Below are positions 5,882 through 13,185 of a stretch of DNA of 13,421 nt, in pieces. Within the stretch, counting starts at the first letter, position 1; each line of letters begins with the position of its first letter. The notes below the pieces were generated by a model. It was not told the DNA's origin. It was given only the letters and a program-made list of their open reading frames with translations, and ran no database searches. Source of the stretch: Methanobacteriota archaeon (GTDB taxonomy: Archaea > Nanobdellota > Nanobdellia > Woesearchaeales > SM23-78). Both the position numbers and the translations under genes were made by a program. The stretch is from positions 1 through 13,421 of the forward strand of contig DAOWFR010000081.1 in assembly GCA_030637925.1 (NCBI GenBank), written 5' to 3'.

Positions 5882-7531
5882 ATGGATTTTGACAAATTCC
5901 TGGAAAAGGACATCATAGAATTCCTTGATGAACAAGCCGTGGTGGTAGCTGAAAAAGTTGCTAACCTAAGAGAAGAAGAGTTTGACCTGTATGAAATAAC
6001 CCAGGATTACTCCAAGGAAATCAGTAATGCCTTGAAAGAGAGAGACCTGAGAAAAGCCCAGAAAGTGTTTGAGGATGTGAAGAGCAAGTATCTCAAGGCA
6101 CCTGAGACTTCTCTAAGCAAGAAGAGGCTTTACATAATCTTAGAGGAAATATATGAGAAGATGAAGGACTATCAGGCAAAGGAGGAGGGAAAGAAGAGCC
6201 TTTTTGAAACAATAAGGGATTATGAGGAGAAAGGCCTGTTCACAAGACCAGAATTATTTCAAAAAAAGAGAGCAGAGGGTGCTAATCTCATCCTCAGCAG
6301 TATTGACAAGAAGGAGAAAGAGCTTGAGAAACTAACTACAAAGAAGCCTGTGAGAGAAGAAGACCTGAAAGAAGCGATTAAGAGGTATAGGGAGATGAAG
6401 GAATTAATCAAAAGGGTGCCCGATACTTACCAAAAGGAGAAGTCAAAGGTCTATGACTCTGCTCTTTGTTGGTATTATAGTATCAAAAAATTAAAAGAAG
6501 GGTTTGGTGAGAAAGAAGAAGTAAGAGAAATAAAAGAAACCAGGCCAGAAGAACCTGTAGAGAAGAAACTCGCAGAGACAAGAAAGCTCAAAGAAGAGAT
6601 AATTGAGTCACATAAGACAATAGTAGAGTTTGTGAAGAATAAAAAGGTGAATAAAAGCATAAGGGAGTACAGACATCTCAAAGAGCTCTTAGGAAAATTC
6701 CCTCATGAGATGGAGGAAGAAAAAACAGCTCTGCTTGCAGACGCTCTGTCATTGTATGAGAGCATTAAAAAACTAAAACAAATCCTTGTTCAGAAGCAAA
6801 TCATAGAACTTACTAGGAAAAAAGAAGAAGAAAAAGAGAAAAAAGAGTTAGAAGCAAGGAAAAAAGAGATTTATGAAAGCCTTAAAAAAATAAAAGAACT
6901 CATAACAAAAAAAGATATCCTAAACATGATCAAAGAGTACAAAAAACTAAAAGAAATATTCAAACAATACCCCGAACACCCAGCAGAAGAAAAGAAAAAG
7001 ATATACAAAGAAATCCTAGCAACCTACAAAGACATCGAACTACTAGAAGACAATCTGAAAAAGAAAAAAGAGATTTATGAAAACCTTAAAAAAATAAAAG
7101 AACTCATAACAAAAAAAGATATCCTAAACATGATCAAAGAGTACAAAAAACTAAAAGAAATATTCAAACAATACCCAGAACACCCAGCAGAAGAAAAGAA
7201 AAAAATATACAAAGAAATCCTAGCAACCTACAAAGACATCGAACTACTAGAAGACAATCTGAAAAAGAAACTCCTCTCCTACACCCAAGAGAAGGTTTTG
7301 AATATTAACAAAATCCTGGAAGAAACATACCTCCTGCTTGACAGGGACCTGGTAGAGCAGGCAAACCATAATCTGCTTGAAGCGAAACACAGAATCCAGA
7401 TACTTCCAAAAGAAGCATTTGATGAGAAATATAAGTTATTAAAAGAAATAGAAAAATTAGAGCACAAGCTCCTCTTTGTTAAGAACACACAAAGGATTAA
7501 CACCCTTGATATAATAGCCCATAAATTATAG
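5882..7531 (+). CDS. Cytoplasmic helical-repeat/coiled-coil protein of the pilus locus
   Basis: The 549 residues are Lys/Glu-rich and almost all helical, with no signal peptide or membrane segment. I see about six degenerate copies of a 45-50-residue helical hairpin, at roughly 52-97, 159-206, 252-301, 344-392, 412-460 and 484-530. The common pattern is an acidic start (D-L/I), an aromatic such as Tyr, LKE, a Pro near the turn, an EK pair, then Tyr and a closing I..L. Units four and five are nearly identical because of a 204-bp duplication. The pattern is unlike TPR, since it lacks the W-G-Y-A-P signature. It sits between the HTH gene and the motor ATPase gene, so it may form a cytoplasmic scaffold for the motor. 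No clear Shine-Dalgarno site precedes the ATG. Function is unknown. Confidence 0.72.
   Translation: MDFDKFLEKDIIEFLDEQAVVVAEKVANLREEEFDLYEITQDYSKEISNALKERDLRKAQKVFEDVKSKYLKAPETSLSKKRLYIILEEIYEKMKDYQAKEEGKKSLFETIRDYEEKGLFTRPELFQKKRAEGANLILSSIDKKEKELEKLTTKKPVREEDLKEAIKRYREMKELIKRVPDTYQKEKSKVYDSALCWYYSIKKLKEGFGEKEEVREIKETRPEEPVEKKLAETRKLKEEIIESHKTIVEFVKNKKVNKSIREYRHLKELLGKFPHEMEEEKTALLADALSLYESIKKLKQILVQKQIIELTRKKEEEKEKKELEARKKEIYESLKKIKELITKKDILNMIKEYKKLKEIFKQYPEHPAEEKKKIYKEILATYKDIELLEDNLKKKKEIYENLKKIKELITKKDILNMIKEYKKLKEIFKQYPEHPAEEKKKIYKEILATYKDIELLEDNLKKKLLSYTQEKVLNINKILEETYLLLDRDLVEQANHNLLEAKHRIQILPKEAFDEKYKLLKEIEKLEHKLLFVKNTQRINTLDIIAHKL
6859..7266 (+). repeat. Recent in-frame tandem duplication, 2 x 204 bp
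   Basis: Copy one is 6859-7062 and copy two is 7063-7266, exactly 204 bp (68 codons) apart. Comparing them base by base I find three differences: one changes Ser to Asn (GAAAGCC versus GAAAACC) and two are silent (CCC/CCA in Pro, AAG/AAA in Lys). The copies encode residues 327-394 and 395-462 of the helical-repeat protein. Inside the duplicated unit Lys is almost always AAA and Leu is often CTA, while the flanking gene mixes AAG and CTC/CTT. This suggests a separate recent history for this segment. Confidence 0.95.
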
Positions 7532-7568
7532 GCCCATAAAAAAGAAAAAATAAGAAAAACTGATTGTC

Positions 7569-9053
7569 ATGACTAAACTAATAGAGCGAGCCAGGAGAGA
7601 ATTATCAAAAAAAGAACTCATAGACCGATACACCATCATAGTTAATAACATAGTTGTAGATATAAGCATCTACTCAAAAGAGGACAGACCAGTACCAGAA
7701 TATGTTGTCTCAATAACCAATATCAGTGATGCAACCAAGATTATCCTGGAGAAGATAAGACAGGAGTTCATCTCAAGGATGAACCTGGAGGAAATAGAGA
7801 ACCTAGAGCAGACCGAGCTCATTAATATCAGGCAGAGGTTTAAGGGTGAGATAAAAAAACTAATACACAAGTACTTCCCAAAAGCAGATGAAAAAACAAC
7901 CAACATGCTTATCAACTATCTCATAGAAGAGAATCTTGGTCTTGGAAAAATTGAAATCCTGCTCCAAGACCCTGCACTAGAAGAAATAGTAATAAACAAT
8001 CATAAAGATCCAGTCTGGGTTTATCACAGAAAGCATGGTTGGTTAATAAGTAATATTAAGATAGTCACAGAGACAAGAATAAGGCACTTTGCAACCATGA
8101 TAGGAAGAGACGTAGGAAAAGAAATCACCAATCTCAACCCATTAATGGATGCACACCTCTTAACAGGGGACAGGGTTAATGCTACCCTATTACCTATTAG
8201 TACAAAAGGAAACACCCTTACCATAAGAAAGTTCTCCCAGGACCCATGGACCATTACCAAGTTCATCGAGGATAATGTGCTTAGTTATGAAGCAGCAGCT
8301 CTTATATGGCTGGCAGTGCAGAACGAGCTCAGCATTATTATCAGTGGAGGAACAGGAAGCGGAAAGACCAGTATGCTCAATGTTATTAGCAACTTCTTCC
8401 CCCCTAACCAGAGGATTATAAGTATAGAGGATACAAGAGAGCTAACCCTGCCAAGTGACCTGCACTGGGTACCCATGGAAACCAGGCTTCCAAACCCAGA
8501 GGGAAAAGGAGAAGTTACAATGCTAGACCTTCTGGTGAACAGCCTTAGAATGAGGCCTGACAGAATAATAGTAGGAGAGATAAGAAGAAAAAGGGAAGCA
8601 GAAGTGCTCCTTGAAGCAATGCACACAGGTCACTCAGTATATTCAACCCTGCACGCCAACAATGCAGAGGAAGTCATTACAAGACTCACCAACCCCCCAA
8701 TAGGAGTACCCAAACCAATGATGGCATCATTATCAATGATAATAGTGCAGAATAGGAATAGGAGAACAGGAAAAAGAAGAACCCTGCAAATAGCAGAGCT
8801 AACCCCAACAGGAGACCCTAGGATTCTCATGAAACTCAATATTTCAAAGGACGGGCTTGAACAAGTTGCAAAGTCAGAAACAATGATGGAAAGGCTTAAA
8901 CTCTACACAGGCTTGAGTGAAGAAGAAATAACTTTTGATCTAAAAGAAAAAATCAGAATCCTAAAATGGATGATAAAAAGAGGAGTAACAAATGTTAATG
9001 ATATAGGACTTGTAATCGCAAAGTACTACATGGGCACTCTAAAGATGTATTAA
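7569..9053 (+). CDS. Type II/IV secretion-type (TadA/VirB11-like) pilus assembly ATPase
   Basis: This cytoplasmic hexameric ATPase powers assembly of the surface filament. Of 494 residues, about 1-160 form a family-variable N-terminal domain with a helical region. The ATPase core follows: GGTGSGKTS Walker A (260-268), Asp box IISIEDTREL (283-292), Walker B segment RMRPDRIIVGEIR (327-339) and His box AMHTGHSVYSTLHANN (350-365). All catalytic motifs look intact. The arginine-rich NRNRRTGKRR stretch lies after the His box. The order ATPase, T2SSF, T2SSF, pilins is that of archaeal type IV pilus and Tad-like loci. The ATG lies 37 nt after the helical-repeat gene, with no strong Shine-Dalgarno site. 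The family also includes archaellum ATPases, but no other archaellum (fla/arl) genes are visible. Confidence 0.93.
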   Translation: MTKLIERARRELSKKELIDRYTIIVNNIVVDISIYSKEDRPVPEYVVSITNISDATKIILEKIRQEFISRMNLEEIENLEQTELINIRQRFKGEIKKLIHKYFPKADEKTTNMLINYLIEENLGLGKIEILLQDPALEEIVINNHKDPVWVYHRKHGWLISNIKIVTETRIRHFATMIGRDVGKEITNLNPLMDAHLLTGDRVNATLLPISTKGNTLTIRKFSQDPWTITKFIEDNVLSYEAAALIWLAVQNELSIIISGGTGSGKTSMLNVISNFFPPNQRIISIEDTRELTLPSDLHWVPMETRLPNPEGKGEVTMLDLLVNSLRMRPDRIIVGEIRRKREAEVLLEAMHTGHSVYSTLHANNAEEVITRLTNPPIGVPKPMMASLSMIIVQNRNRRTGKRRTLQIAELTPTGDPRILMKLNISKDGLEQVAKSETMMERLKLYTGLSEEEITFDLKEKIRILKWMIKRGVTNVNDIGLVIAKYYMGTLKMY

Positions 9054-9128
9054 AAAACTAAGAAAACTGTTTTTACTGTTGTTTGTGTTGTTTAAGTCTC
9101 ATCATCACATCATAATGGAGGATTTTTA

Positions 9129-9932
9129 ATGCCTTTCACAAAAAAAAGGAGTAAAGCAATTCTAAAGAAAAAACTAGGAACAGCAGGAATTAACAAGAAG
9201 CCAGAACAGTTCTTATCCCAAACCAGGCGAAACGCTTTTATGGTAGGCTTGACCATGGCAGCCTTATCATTCTTTATAATACAAAAAGCCGAGATGTCCT
9301 GGTTTTTTATTCCCTTAACAGGTGTTGTCTTCTTCTTCATGTCCTACCTTGCCATGCTCAAATCAGTTGATGCAAAGATTAGTAAGAAAGCCAAGCACAT
9401 TGATAAAGATGTTCTCTTTGCAGGCAGGTTCCTCCTCATCAAACTAAACTCAGGAAAGCCATTAATAAACTCATTAGCAGAGGCCAGTCAAAGCTATGGA
9501 GTAGCTAATACTTATTTTAAAGAGATAATGAGGGACATAGAACTAGGCACTCCACTAGAGAGTGCCCTTGAGAAAGCAACAGATGAGTGCCCTTCAAAAA
9601 AAATGAAGAGAATACTCTTCCAGATAAATAATGCTCTTAAAATTGGTATAGATGTTACTCAGAACCTGGAAGCAGTACTTGGAGAGATATCAAATGAGCA
9701 GCTCATAGAAATCCAGAGGTATGGAAAAAAACTAAGCAGCCTCACCCTCTTCTACATGCTCCTAGCAGTGGTAATGCCAAGCCTTGGTATAACCATGTTT
9801 ACAATAGTCGCAGGCCTGGTCTCACTTAGAATAACTCCCTCGACCTTTTTTACCTTTGCCTTTTTTATTCTCATTATAGAACTGGTATTCATAAGTCTCT
9901 TTAAACACATAAGACCAAATGTAAATATATGA
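9129..9932 (+). CDS. T2SSF-family pilus platform membrane protein (TadC-like)
   Basis: The 267 residues give a basic N-terminus (1-34), two membrane helices (about 36-52 and 57-76), a cytoplasmic T2SSF helical domain (about 95-200, with LLIKLNSGKPLINSL and the D-x-E-L-G-TPLESALEKA segment) and two C-terminal helices (about 203-232 and 238-260). Such proteins form the inner-membrane platform on which the ATPase acts. GGAGG at 9117-9121, 7 nt before the ATG, is one of the best Shine-Dalgarno sites in the window. It follows the ATPase gene by 75 nt and precedes a second T2SSF protein. The pair corresponds to the TadB/TadC arrangement. Confidence 0.87.
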   Translation: MPFTKKRSKAILKKKLGTAGINKKPEQFLSQTRRNAFMVGLTMAALSFFIIQKAEMSWFFIPLTGVVFFFMSYLAMLKSVDAKISKKAKHIDKDVLFAGRFLLIKLNSGKPLINSLAEASQSYGVANTYFKEIMRDIELGTPLESALEKATDECPSKKMKRILFQINNALKIGIDVTQNLEAVLGEISNEQLIEIQRYGKKLSSLTLFYMLLAVVMPSLGITMFTIVAGLVSLRITPSTFFTFAFFILIIELVFISLFKHIRPNVNI

Positions 9933-10019
9933 ATAACGTGAATATATGAAATTATGAGATTATAAGGTAAACACAGAACCAAGAGAAATATGAAAAATAT
10001 GAGAGGATAGCCTTTAAAA

Positions 10020-11042
10020 ATGAGTCTTTTATACCTTGAAGAATTTGGAAAAGCATTTCTACCCAAAAAGATAAGGCCTAGTCTAGGTAAGTACTTATTA
10101 AAAGCAGGGATAGAAGACGTGCCCTACAAGTTCTTTGGATTATTATTCTGGCTAACAGCAACCATAACTTACTTTGTATATGTTCCTGGTATTTACCCTG
10201 TTATAAAGGACCAAACCCTTCTACTGTTCTTTATCATCACCTTTGTAGCATGGTTTATAGTCCAAGTAACAATAGCAGCCCTTATAATCCTCTCAATCTA
10301 CTTCTACCTAAACATCAAGATATATACAAGAACCAAACTATTAGAAGATATGTTCCCAGACTACCTAGCCTTGGTCTCAACCAATCTTAAAGGAGGTATG
10401 ACCTTTGAGAAATCACTCTGGGCTGCTATAAAACCAGAATTTGGAATCCTAGCCAAAGAAATAGGAATTGTAAGCAAAAGGGTGGCAACTGGTAATGATG
10501 TTAGTGAGGCTTTACAAGAATTCTCTGAAAAGTATAACTCTCCTATCCTTAGAAGAAGCATAGACCTACTCAAAGGAGAAATAATTAGTGGAGGCTCGAT
10601 TACAGGAGTTATTGACAGCCTTGTATCTGACCTAAAGAAGACCAAGGCATTAAAACAAGAAATGACAGCAGCCACTCTCACCTATATGATATTCATGGCA
10701 GTCATAGTAATAGTGATAACGCCTGCCTTGTTTGCTCTTTCAAAGCAGCTCCTAATCATTATCCTCCAGTTCGGCGAAAGGTTAAGCACAAGCTTTCAAA
10801 CAACAACCACAGCCATGTTCAAGTTCTCAGTAGCAGACATTGACCCTCACCACTTCCAGGTATTCTCAATAGCAGCCATATGTATAATATCTGTGTTCTC
10901 ATCAATGATTATAAGCACCATAGAAAAGGGAGATATAAAAGGAGGGTTAAAGTACATCCCCTTATTCCTAATAGGCTCCTTGGTAATGTACCTCATATTC
11001 TCACTAATCATAAGTTCACTGCTCGGTGGGATGATGGCATAG
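10020..11042 (+). CDS. T2SSF-family pilus platform membrane protein, second paralogue (TadB-like)
   Basis: The 340 residues contain two N-terminal membrane regions (about 38-60 and 67-96), then the T2SSF domain (about 105-215; MFPDYLALVSTNLKGGMTFE and the second half GEIISGGSITGVIDSLVSDL), then hydrophobic helices at about 217-240, 278-301 and 312-337. The T2SSF signature MFPDYLALV..L..G..FE..L is clear. It is longer than its neighbour because of an extra C-terminal helix pair. The ATG at 10020 is bounded by an in-frame TAG at 10008-10010; its Shine-Dalgarno (GAGAGG) is weak and distant. It is the last gene before the pilin promoter. Confidence 0.87.
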   Translation: MSLLYLEEFGKAFLPKKIRPSLGKYLLKAGIEDVPYKFFGLLFWLTATITYFVYVPGIYPVIKDQTLLLFFIITFVAWFIVQVTIAALIILSIYFYLNIKIYTRTKLLEDMFPDYLALVSTNLKGGMTFEKSLWAAIKPEFGILAKEIGIVSKRVATGNDVSEALQEFSEKYNSPILRRSIDLLKGEIISGGSITGVIDSLVSDLKKTKALKQEMTAATLTYMIFMAVIVIVITPALFALSKQLLIIILQFGERLSTSFQTTTTAMFKFSVADIDPHHFQVFSIAAICIISVFSSMIISTIEKGDIKGGLKYIPLFLIGSLVMYLIFSLIISSLLGGMMA

Positions 11043-11089
11043 AGTCAATATAAAACAAGAACCAGGAAAAAAGCCATAAAAGCAAAAAA

Positions 11090-11098
11090 TTTATATAA
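11090..11098 (+). promoter_or_regulatory. TATA-box promoter of the first pilin gene
   Basis: TTTATATAA, preceded by GCAAAAAA (BRE-like), is a strong archaeal promoter element in the 134-nt gap after the platform gene. Transcription would begin near 11120, leaving a leader of about 57 nt. A separate promoter for pilin allows high expression apart from the motor genes. Confidence 0.6.
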
Positions 11099-11165
11099 AC
11101 AAAATACAAAAGATACAATAAAAAAGATATAGTGAGCATTTTTTATCAAACATTAGACTATTAAA

Positions 11166-11173
11166 GAGGTGAT
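11166..11173 (+). promoter_or_regulatory. Strong Shine-Dalgarno of the first pilin gene
   Basis: GAGGTGAT is fully complementary to the conserved archaeal 16S rRNA 3' end (AUCACCUC). It lies just upstream of the ATG at 11177 and is the best such site in the window, in keeping with an abundant structural protein. Confidence 0.65.
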
Positions 11174-11176
11174 TTT

Positions 11177-11662
11177 ATGAGAAAAGCACAAGCAGCACTG
11201 GAATTCCTAACAACTTATGGCTGGGCATTCTTAGTAATCCTTATAATGATAGGAGCACTAGCATACTTTGGAGTGCTTAACCCAAAGGGATTATTGCCTG
11301 GAAGATGCACTTTTGGCCCTGAGGTTGACTGTGTAGAATACACTATTGATTCTACAACAGTTACAGTTAAATTCAGGTTTAGGAATAATGCTGGAGCAAC
11401 TGCAGACTTTAACTTTACTGCAACATACCTTGCTGGAACTAATCCTTTTGTTGACTGCCTAGACTCTGCAACTGGGTTGCCAGTAGATAATCTTCAGCCT
11501 GGAAGGATAGCTGAGATAGAATGCGACTTCTCTGGCCTTCCTACTCCTCCTGACTTCCCAGTGGGTGATAAGGTAAAGTTTGAGATAAATGGGTATTACC
11601 AAAAAACAGGGGGGGTGTACTGGACTCCTGTTAATGGAGAGATTTTTGGTGATGTACAATAA
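11177..11662 (+). CDS. Class III (archaeal type IV) prepilin, likely major pilin 1
   Basis: The 161-residue precursor starts MRKA, then QAALEFLTTYGWAFLVILI. Cleavage by an archaeal prepilin peptidase is expected after Ala4, leaving Gln at +1 and Glu at +5 as in typical archaeal pilins, followed by the hydrophobic helix that packs the filament core. The head domain opens with LLPGRCTFGPEVDCVEYTI, whose two Cys residues (about 50 and 58) are shared with the second pilin, then a beta-rich region with one more pair of Cys (about 94 and 115). The gene has its own promoter and a strong Shine-Dalgarno. It follows the platform genes, so it is the probable substrate of that machine. Confidence 0.9.
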   Translation: MRKAQAALEFLTTYGWAFLVILIMIGALAYFGVLNPKGLLPGRCTFGPEVDCVEYTIDSTTVTVKFRFRNNAGATADFNFTATYLAGTNPFVDCLDSATGLPVDNLQPGRIAEIECDFSGLPTPPDFPVGDKVKFEINGYYQKTGGVYWTPVNGEIFGDVQ

Positions 11663-11680
11663 AATTATGTTCTTAAATTA

Positions 11681-11686
11681 TTTTTT
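11681..11686 (+). terminator. Short T-run, possible archaeal terminator
   Basis: TTTTTT lies 19 nt after the first pilin stop; another T6 occurs at 11762-11767. Archaeal terminators are often simple T-rich tracts. In this AT-rich genome the call is weak. Confidence 0.3.
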
Positions 11687-11702
11687 ATTAGATGAAAACA
11701 AG

Positions 11703-11741
11703 ATGAGGAAAAGCTCATAATCAGCTCTAGAATTCCTAACC
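11703..11741 (+). pseudogene. Remnant of a third prepilin N-terminus, broken by stops
   Basis: Reading from the ATG at 11703 gives M-R-K-S-S-stop-S-A-L-E-F-L-T-I, beside MRKA-QAALEFLTT of the intact first pilin. The DNA shares GAATTCCTAAC exactly (11730-11740 with 11201-11211) and a similar ATGAG-AAA start. The stop TAA stands where CAA encodes the +1 Gln, so a single C-to-T change would explain it. The frame then ends at a TAA within five codons of the match, and no head domain follows. It lies between the two intact pilin genes, consistent with a decayed or recombined third copy. Confidence 0.65.
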
Positions 11742-11845
11742 ATAAATAATAAATAACAAAATTTTTTAATTACACACTTTAATTTATTTTAATTTCATCT
11801 TATCATCCTATATTAATTCTGAAAATAGAGACAGGCTAAAAAAAG

Positions 11846-12304
11846 ATGGTAAAGCAAGAAAAGGCTCAGGCTGCCTTAGAATACCTCACAACTTATGGAT
11901 GGGCTATTCTCGCAGCACTGATTGCTATAGGAGCCTTGGCTTATTTTGGCTTTCTTAATCCAAGCAACCTATTGCCTAGTAAGTGTGATTTTGGAAGGCA
12001 ATTAGAGTGTGTTGAGTACAGGATTACAAGTGACGGAAATGTTAATTTAATGCTTAGGAATAATTTTGGCAAGGACATAGAGCTAATAGATGTTGAGGCA
12101 ATAGAAAACACAGTCTTGGGTAACCCATTCAGCTCTCCTTTATTGATTTCAGTAGGAACTACAGTAGAGGCACAGATACTTCTTGACTATGTGAAGCCTG
12201 CTGGTGATAAACAAGAAGTTAATCTGATAATCACATTTGAAAGGGCTGGTGGAGGCTACCCTCAACATAACATCTCAGGGACTGTGTTTGTTATAGTGCA
12301 GTAA
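11846..12304 (+). CDS. Class III (archaeal type IV) prepilin, likely pilin 2
   Basis: The 152-residue precursor starts MVKQEKA, then QAALEYLTTYGWAILAALIA. Cleavage is expected after Ala7, with Gln at +1 and Glu at +5. Its N-terminal helix and the following ALAYFGFLNPSNLLP are close to the first pilin, and the head begins LLPSKCDFGRQLECVEYRI with the same C-x-FG-x4-CVEY pattern. Beyond that the two heads diverge; this one lacks the second Cys pair of pilin 1. No strong Shine-Dalgarno precedes the ATG, so it may be made in smaller amounts than pilin 1. The two probably arose by duplication and share one assembly machine. Confidence 0.88.
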   Translation: MVKQEKAQAALEYLTTYGWAILAALIAIGALAYFGFLNPSNLLPSKCDFGRQLECVEYRITSDGNVNLMLRNNFGKDIELIDVEAIENTVLGNPFSSPLLISVGTTVEAQILLDYVKPAGDKQEVNLIITFERAGGGYPQHNISGTVFVIVQ

Positions 12305-12334
12305 CCCTCTAAGGAAATTCCTAAAATAGCAAAC

Positions 12335-12347
12335 TTTTTAAATAAAA
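12335..12347 (+). promoter_or_regulatory. TATA-like promoter of the proteasome beta gene
   Basis: TTTTTAAATAAAA in the gap after pilin 2 fits an archaeal BRE/TATA region; transcription would start near 12365 and keep the GGTG Shine-Dalgarno (12431-12434) in the leader. Another TATA-like sequence at 12409-12416 would place the start past that site, so it is less likely. Between them a C/T-rich and an AGGAG-containing segment could form only weak pairing. Confidence 0.4.
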
Positions 12348-12441
12348 CAGGCTTCTCCTGGTATCTGAAGGAGATGTTCTAGGAGAGTAAAAAAAGAAAA
12401 GTTACATCTTTAAATAATATAAGCTAAGGTGGTGTTTTGTT

Positions 12442-13077
12442 ATGAACGAAAACAATGTTTTGAGTGCTGGAACAACAACGATAGGTCTAGTATGTAAAGA
12501 TTGTATTGTGTTGGCAGCTGATAAAAGGGCAACAGCAGGTAATTTTATTGCTCATAAAAAGGTTGACAAGGTGATACCTATTAATGATAAGATGGCCCTA
12601 ACTACAAGCGGAATGGTAAGTGATATTCAGCTCTTGATAAAGCTGCTCAAAGCAGAGCTAAAACTCAAGAGTATAAGGGTTGAGAGAGAGCCTAATGTGA
12701 GTGAAGCTGCTAACCTGCTCACAAACATCATCTATAGTAATGTGAGAAAGCTAAGCATGATACCAGGGATTACTCATTTCCTGCTCGGAGGAACAGATAC
12801 TAAGCTTAGGCTATATGACTTGTACGCTGATGGAAGCATAACTGAGATTGATGACTTTGTAGCAAGTGGCAGTGGGAGTGTTATTGCTTATGGAGCATTT
12901 GAAGTTAATTATAAGAAGGACCTGAGCGAATCCGAGGGTGTTGAGCTTGCTATAAAAGCTGTTAATGCTGCTATGCAAAGAGACACTGCCACTGGTGAGG
13001 GAATTGATGTGTATGTTATTAACAAGGCAGGCGTTAGAAAAGCTGCTCATAAAAAGGTGAGCACCAAGGCTGAGTAA
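12442..13077 (+). CDS. psmB: 20S proteasome beta subunit, catalytic
   Basis: This is the proteolytic subunit of the archaeal core particle, which degrades proteins unfolded by PAN or Cdc48-type ATPases. A ten-residue propeptide (MNENNVLSAG) precedes TTTIGL. Autocleavage after Gly10 exposes Thr11 as the nucleophile. Asp27 and Lys43 stand at mature positions 17 and 33, the catalytic partners. ASGSGS (141-146) and RDTATGEG (180-187) supply the remaining active-site loops, with Thr in place of the usual second Ser in the RDSASG-type motif. Length (211 residues) is normal. A GGTG site 7 nt upstream supports the ATG. The gene is followed 108 nt later by the aCPSF1-like gene, a neighbour pair also known in other archaea. 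Confidence 0.96.
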   Translation: MNENNVLSAGTTTIGLVCKDCIVLAADKRATAGNFIAHKKVDKVIPINDKMALTTSGMVSDIQLLIKLLKAELKLKSIRVEREPNVSEAANLLTNIIYSNVRKLSMIPGITHFLLGGTDTKLRLYDLYADGSITEIDDFVASGSGSVIAYGAFEVNYKKDLSESEGVELAIKAVNAAMQRDTATGEGIDVYVINKAGVRKAAHKKVSTKAE

Positions 13078-13172
13078 ATAAGATATAATAAAAATATAAT
13101 AAGAAAAATACAAGAAGATTCTTACAAACAAAAACTAATTTTTCATAACTTATAATTAAAATAAATCTATGA

Positions 13173-13177
13173 GGAGG
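13173..13177 (+). promoter_or_regulatory. Shine-Dalgarno site favouring a TTG start
   Basis: GGAGG lies 8 nt before the TTG at 13186 but only 2 nt before the in-frame ATG at 13180. Other genes here use spacers of about 5-8 nt, so TTG initiation is more likely. A TATA-like TTATAATTA at about 13151-13159 precedes it. Confidence 0.5.
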
Positions 13178-13185
13178 TTATGCAT

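Noticed and set aside
5882..7531. Helical-repeat protein as an SMC or Rad50-like ATPase arm
   Set aside because: There are no Walker motifs or hinge, and the Pro-containing hairpin repeats argue against a long continuous coiled coil.
8285..8626. Open frame of 113 codons on the minus strand inside the ATPase gene
   Set aside because: It is antisense to the Walker A to Walker B region of a clearly conserved ATPase; hydrophobic composition is the usual by-product of the opposite strand.
9924..9950. Repeated AATATATGAA (9924-9933 and 9941-9950) at the end of the first platform gene
   Set aside because: Short AT-rich repeat in AT-rich DNA, with no relation to a promoter or start.
9752..10066. 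Open frame of 104 codons on the minus strand across the two platform genes
   Set aside because: It overlaps conserved T2SSF coding sequence at both ends and has no promoter or ribosome site.
12310..12324. AAGGAAATTCCTAA after pilin 2, resembling both a small inverted repeat and the GAATTCCTAA of prepilin starts
   Set aside because: Arms are only 5 bp and no prepilin codons surround it, so chance is the simpler explanation.
12811..13131. Open frame of 106 codons on the minus strand over the end of the proteasome beta gene
   Set aside because: It is antisense to an intact catalytic domain and lacks any recognisable motif.
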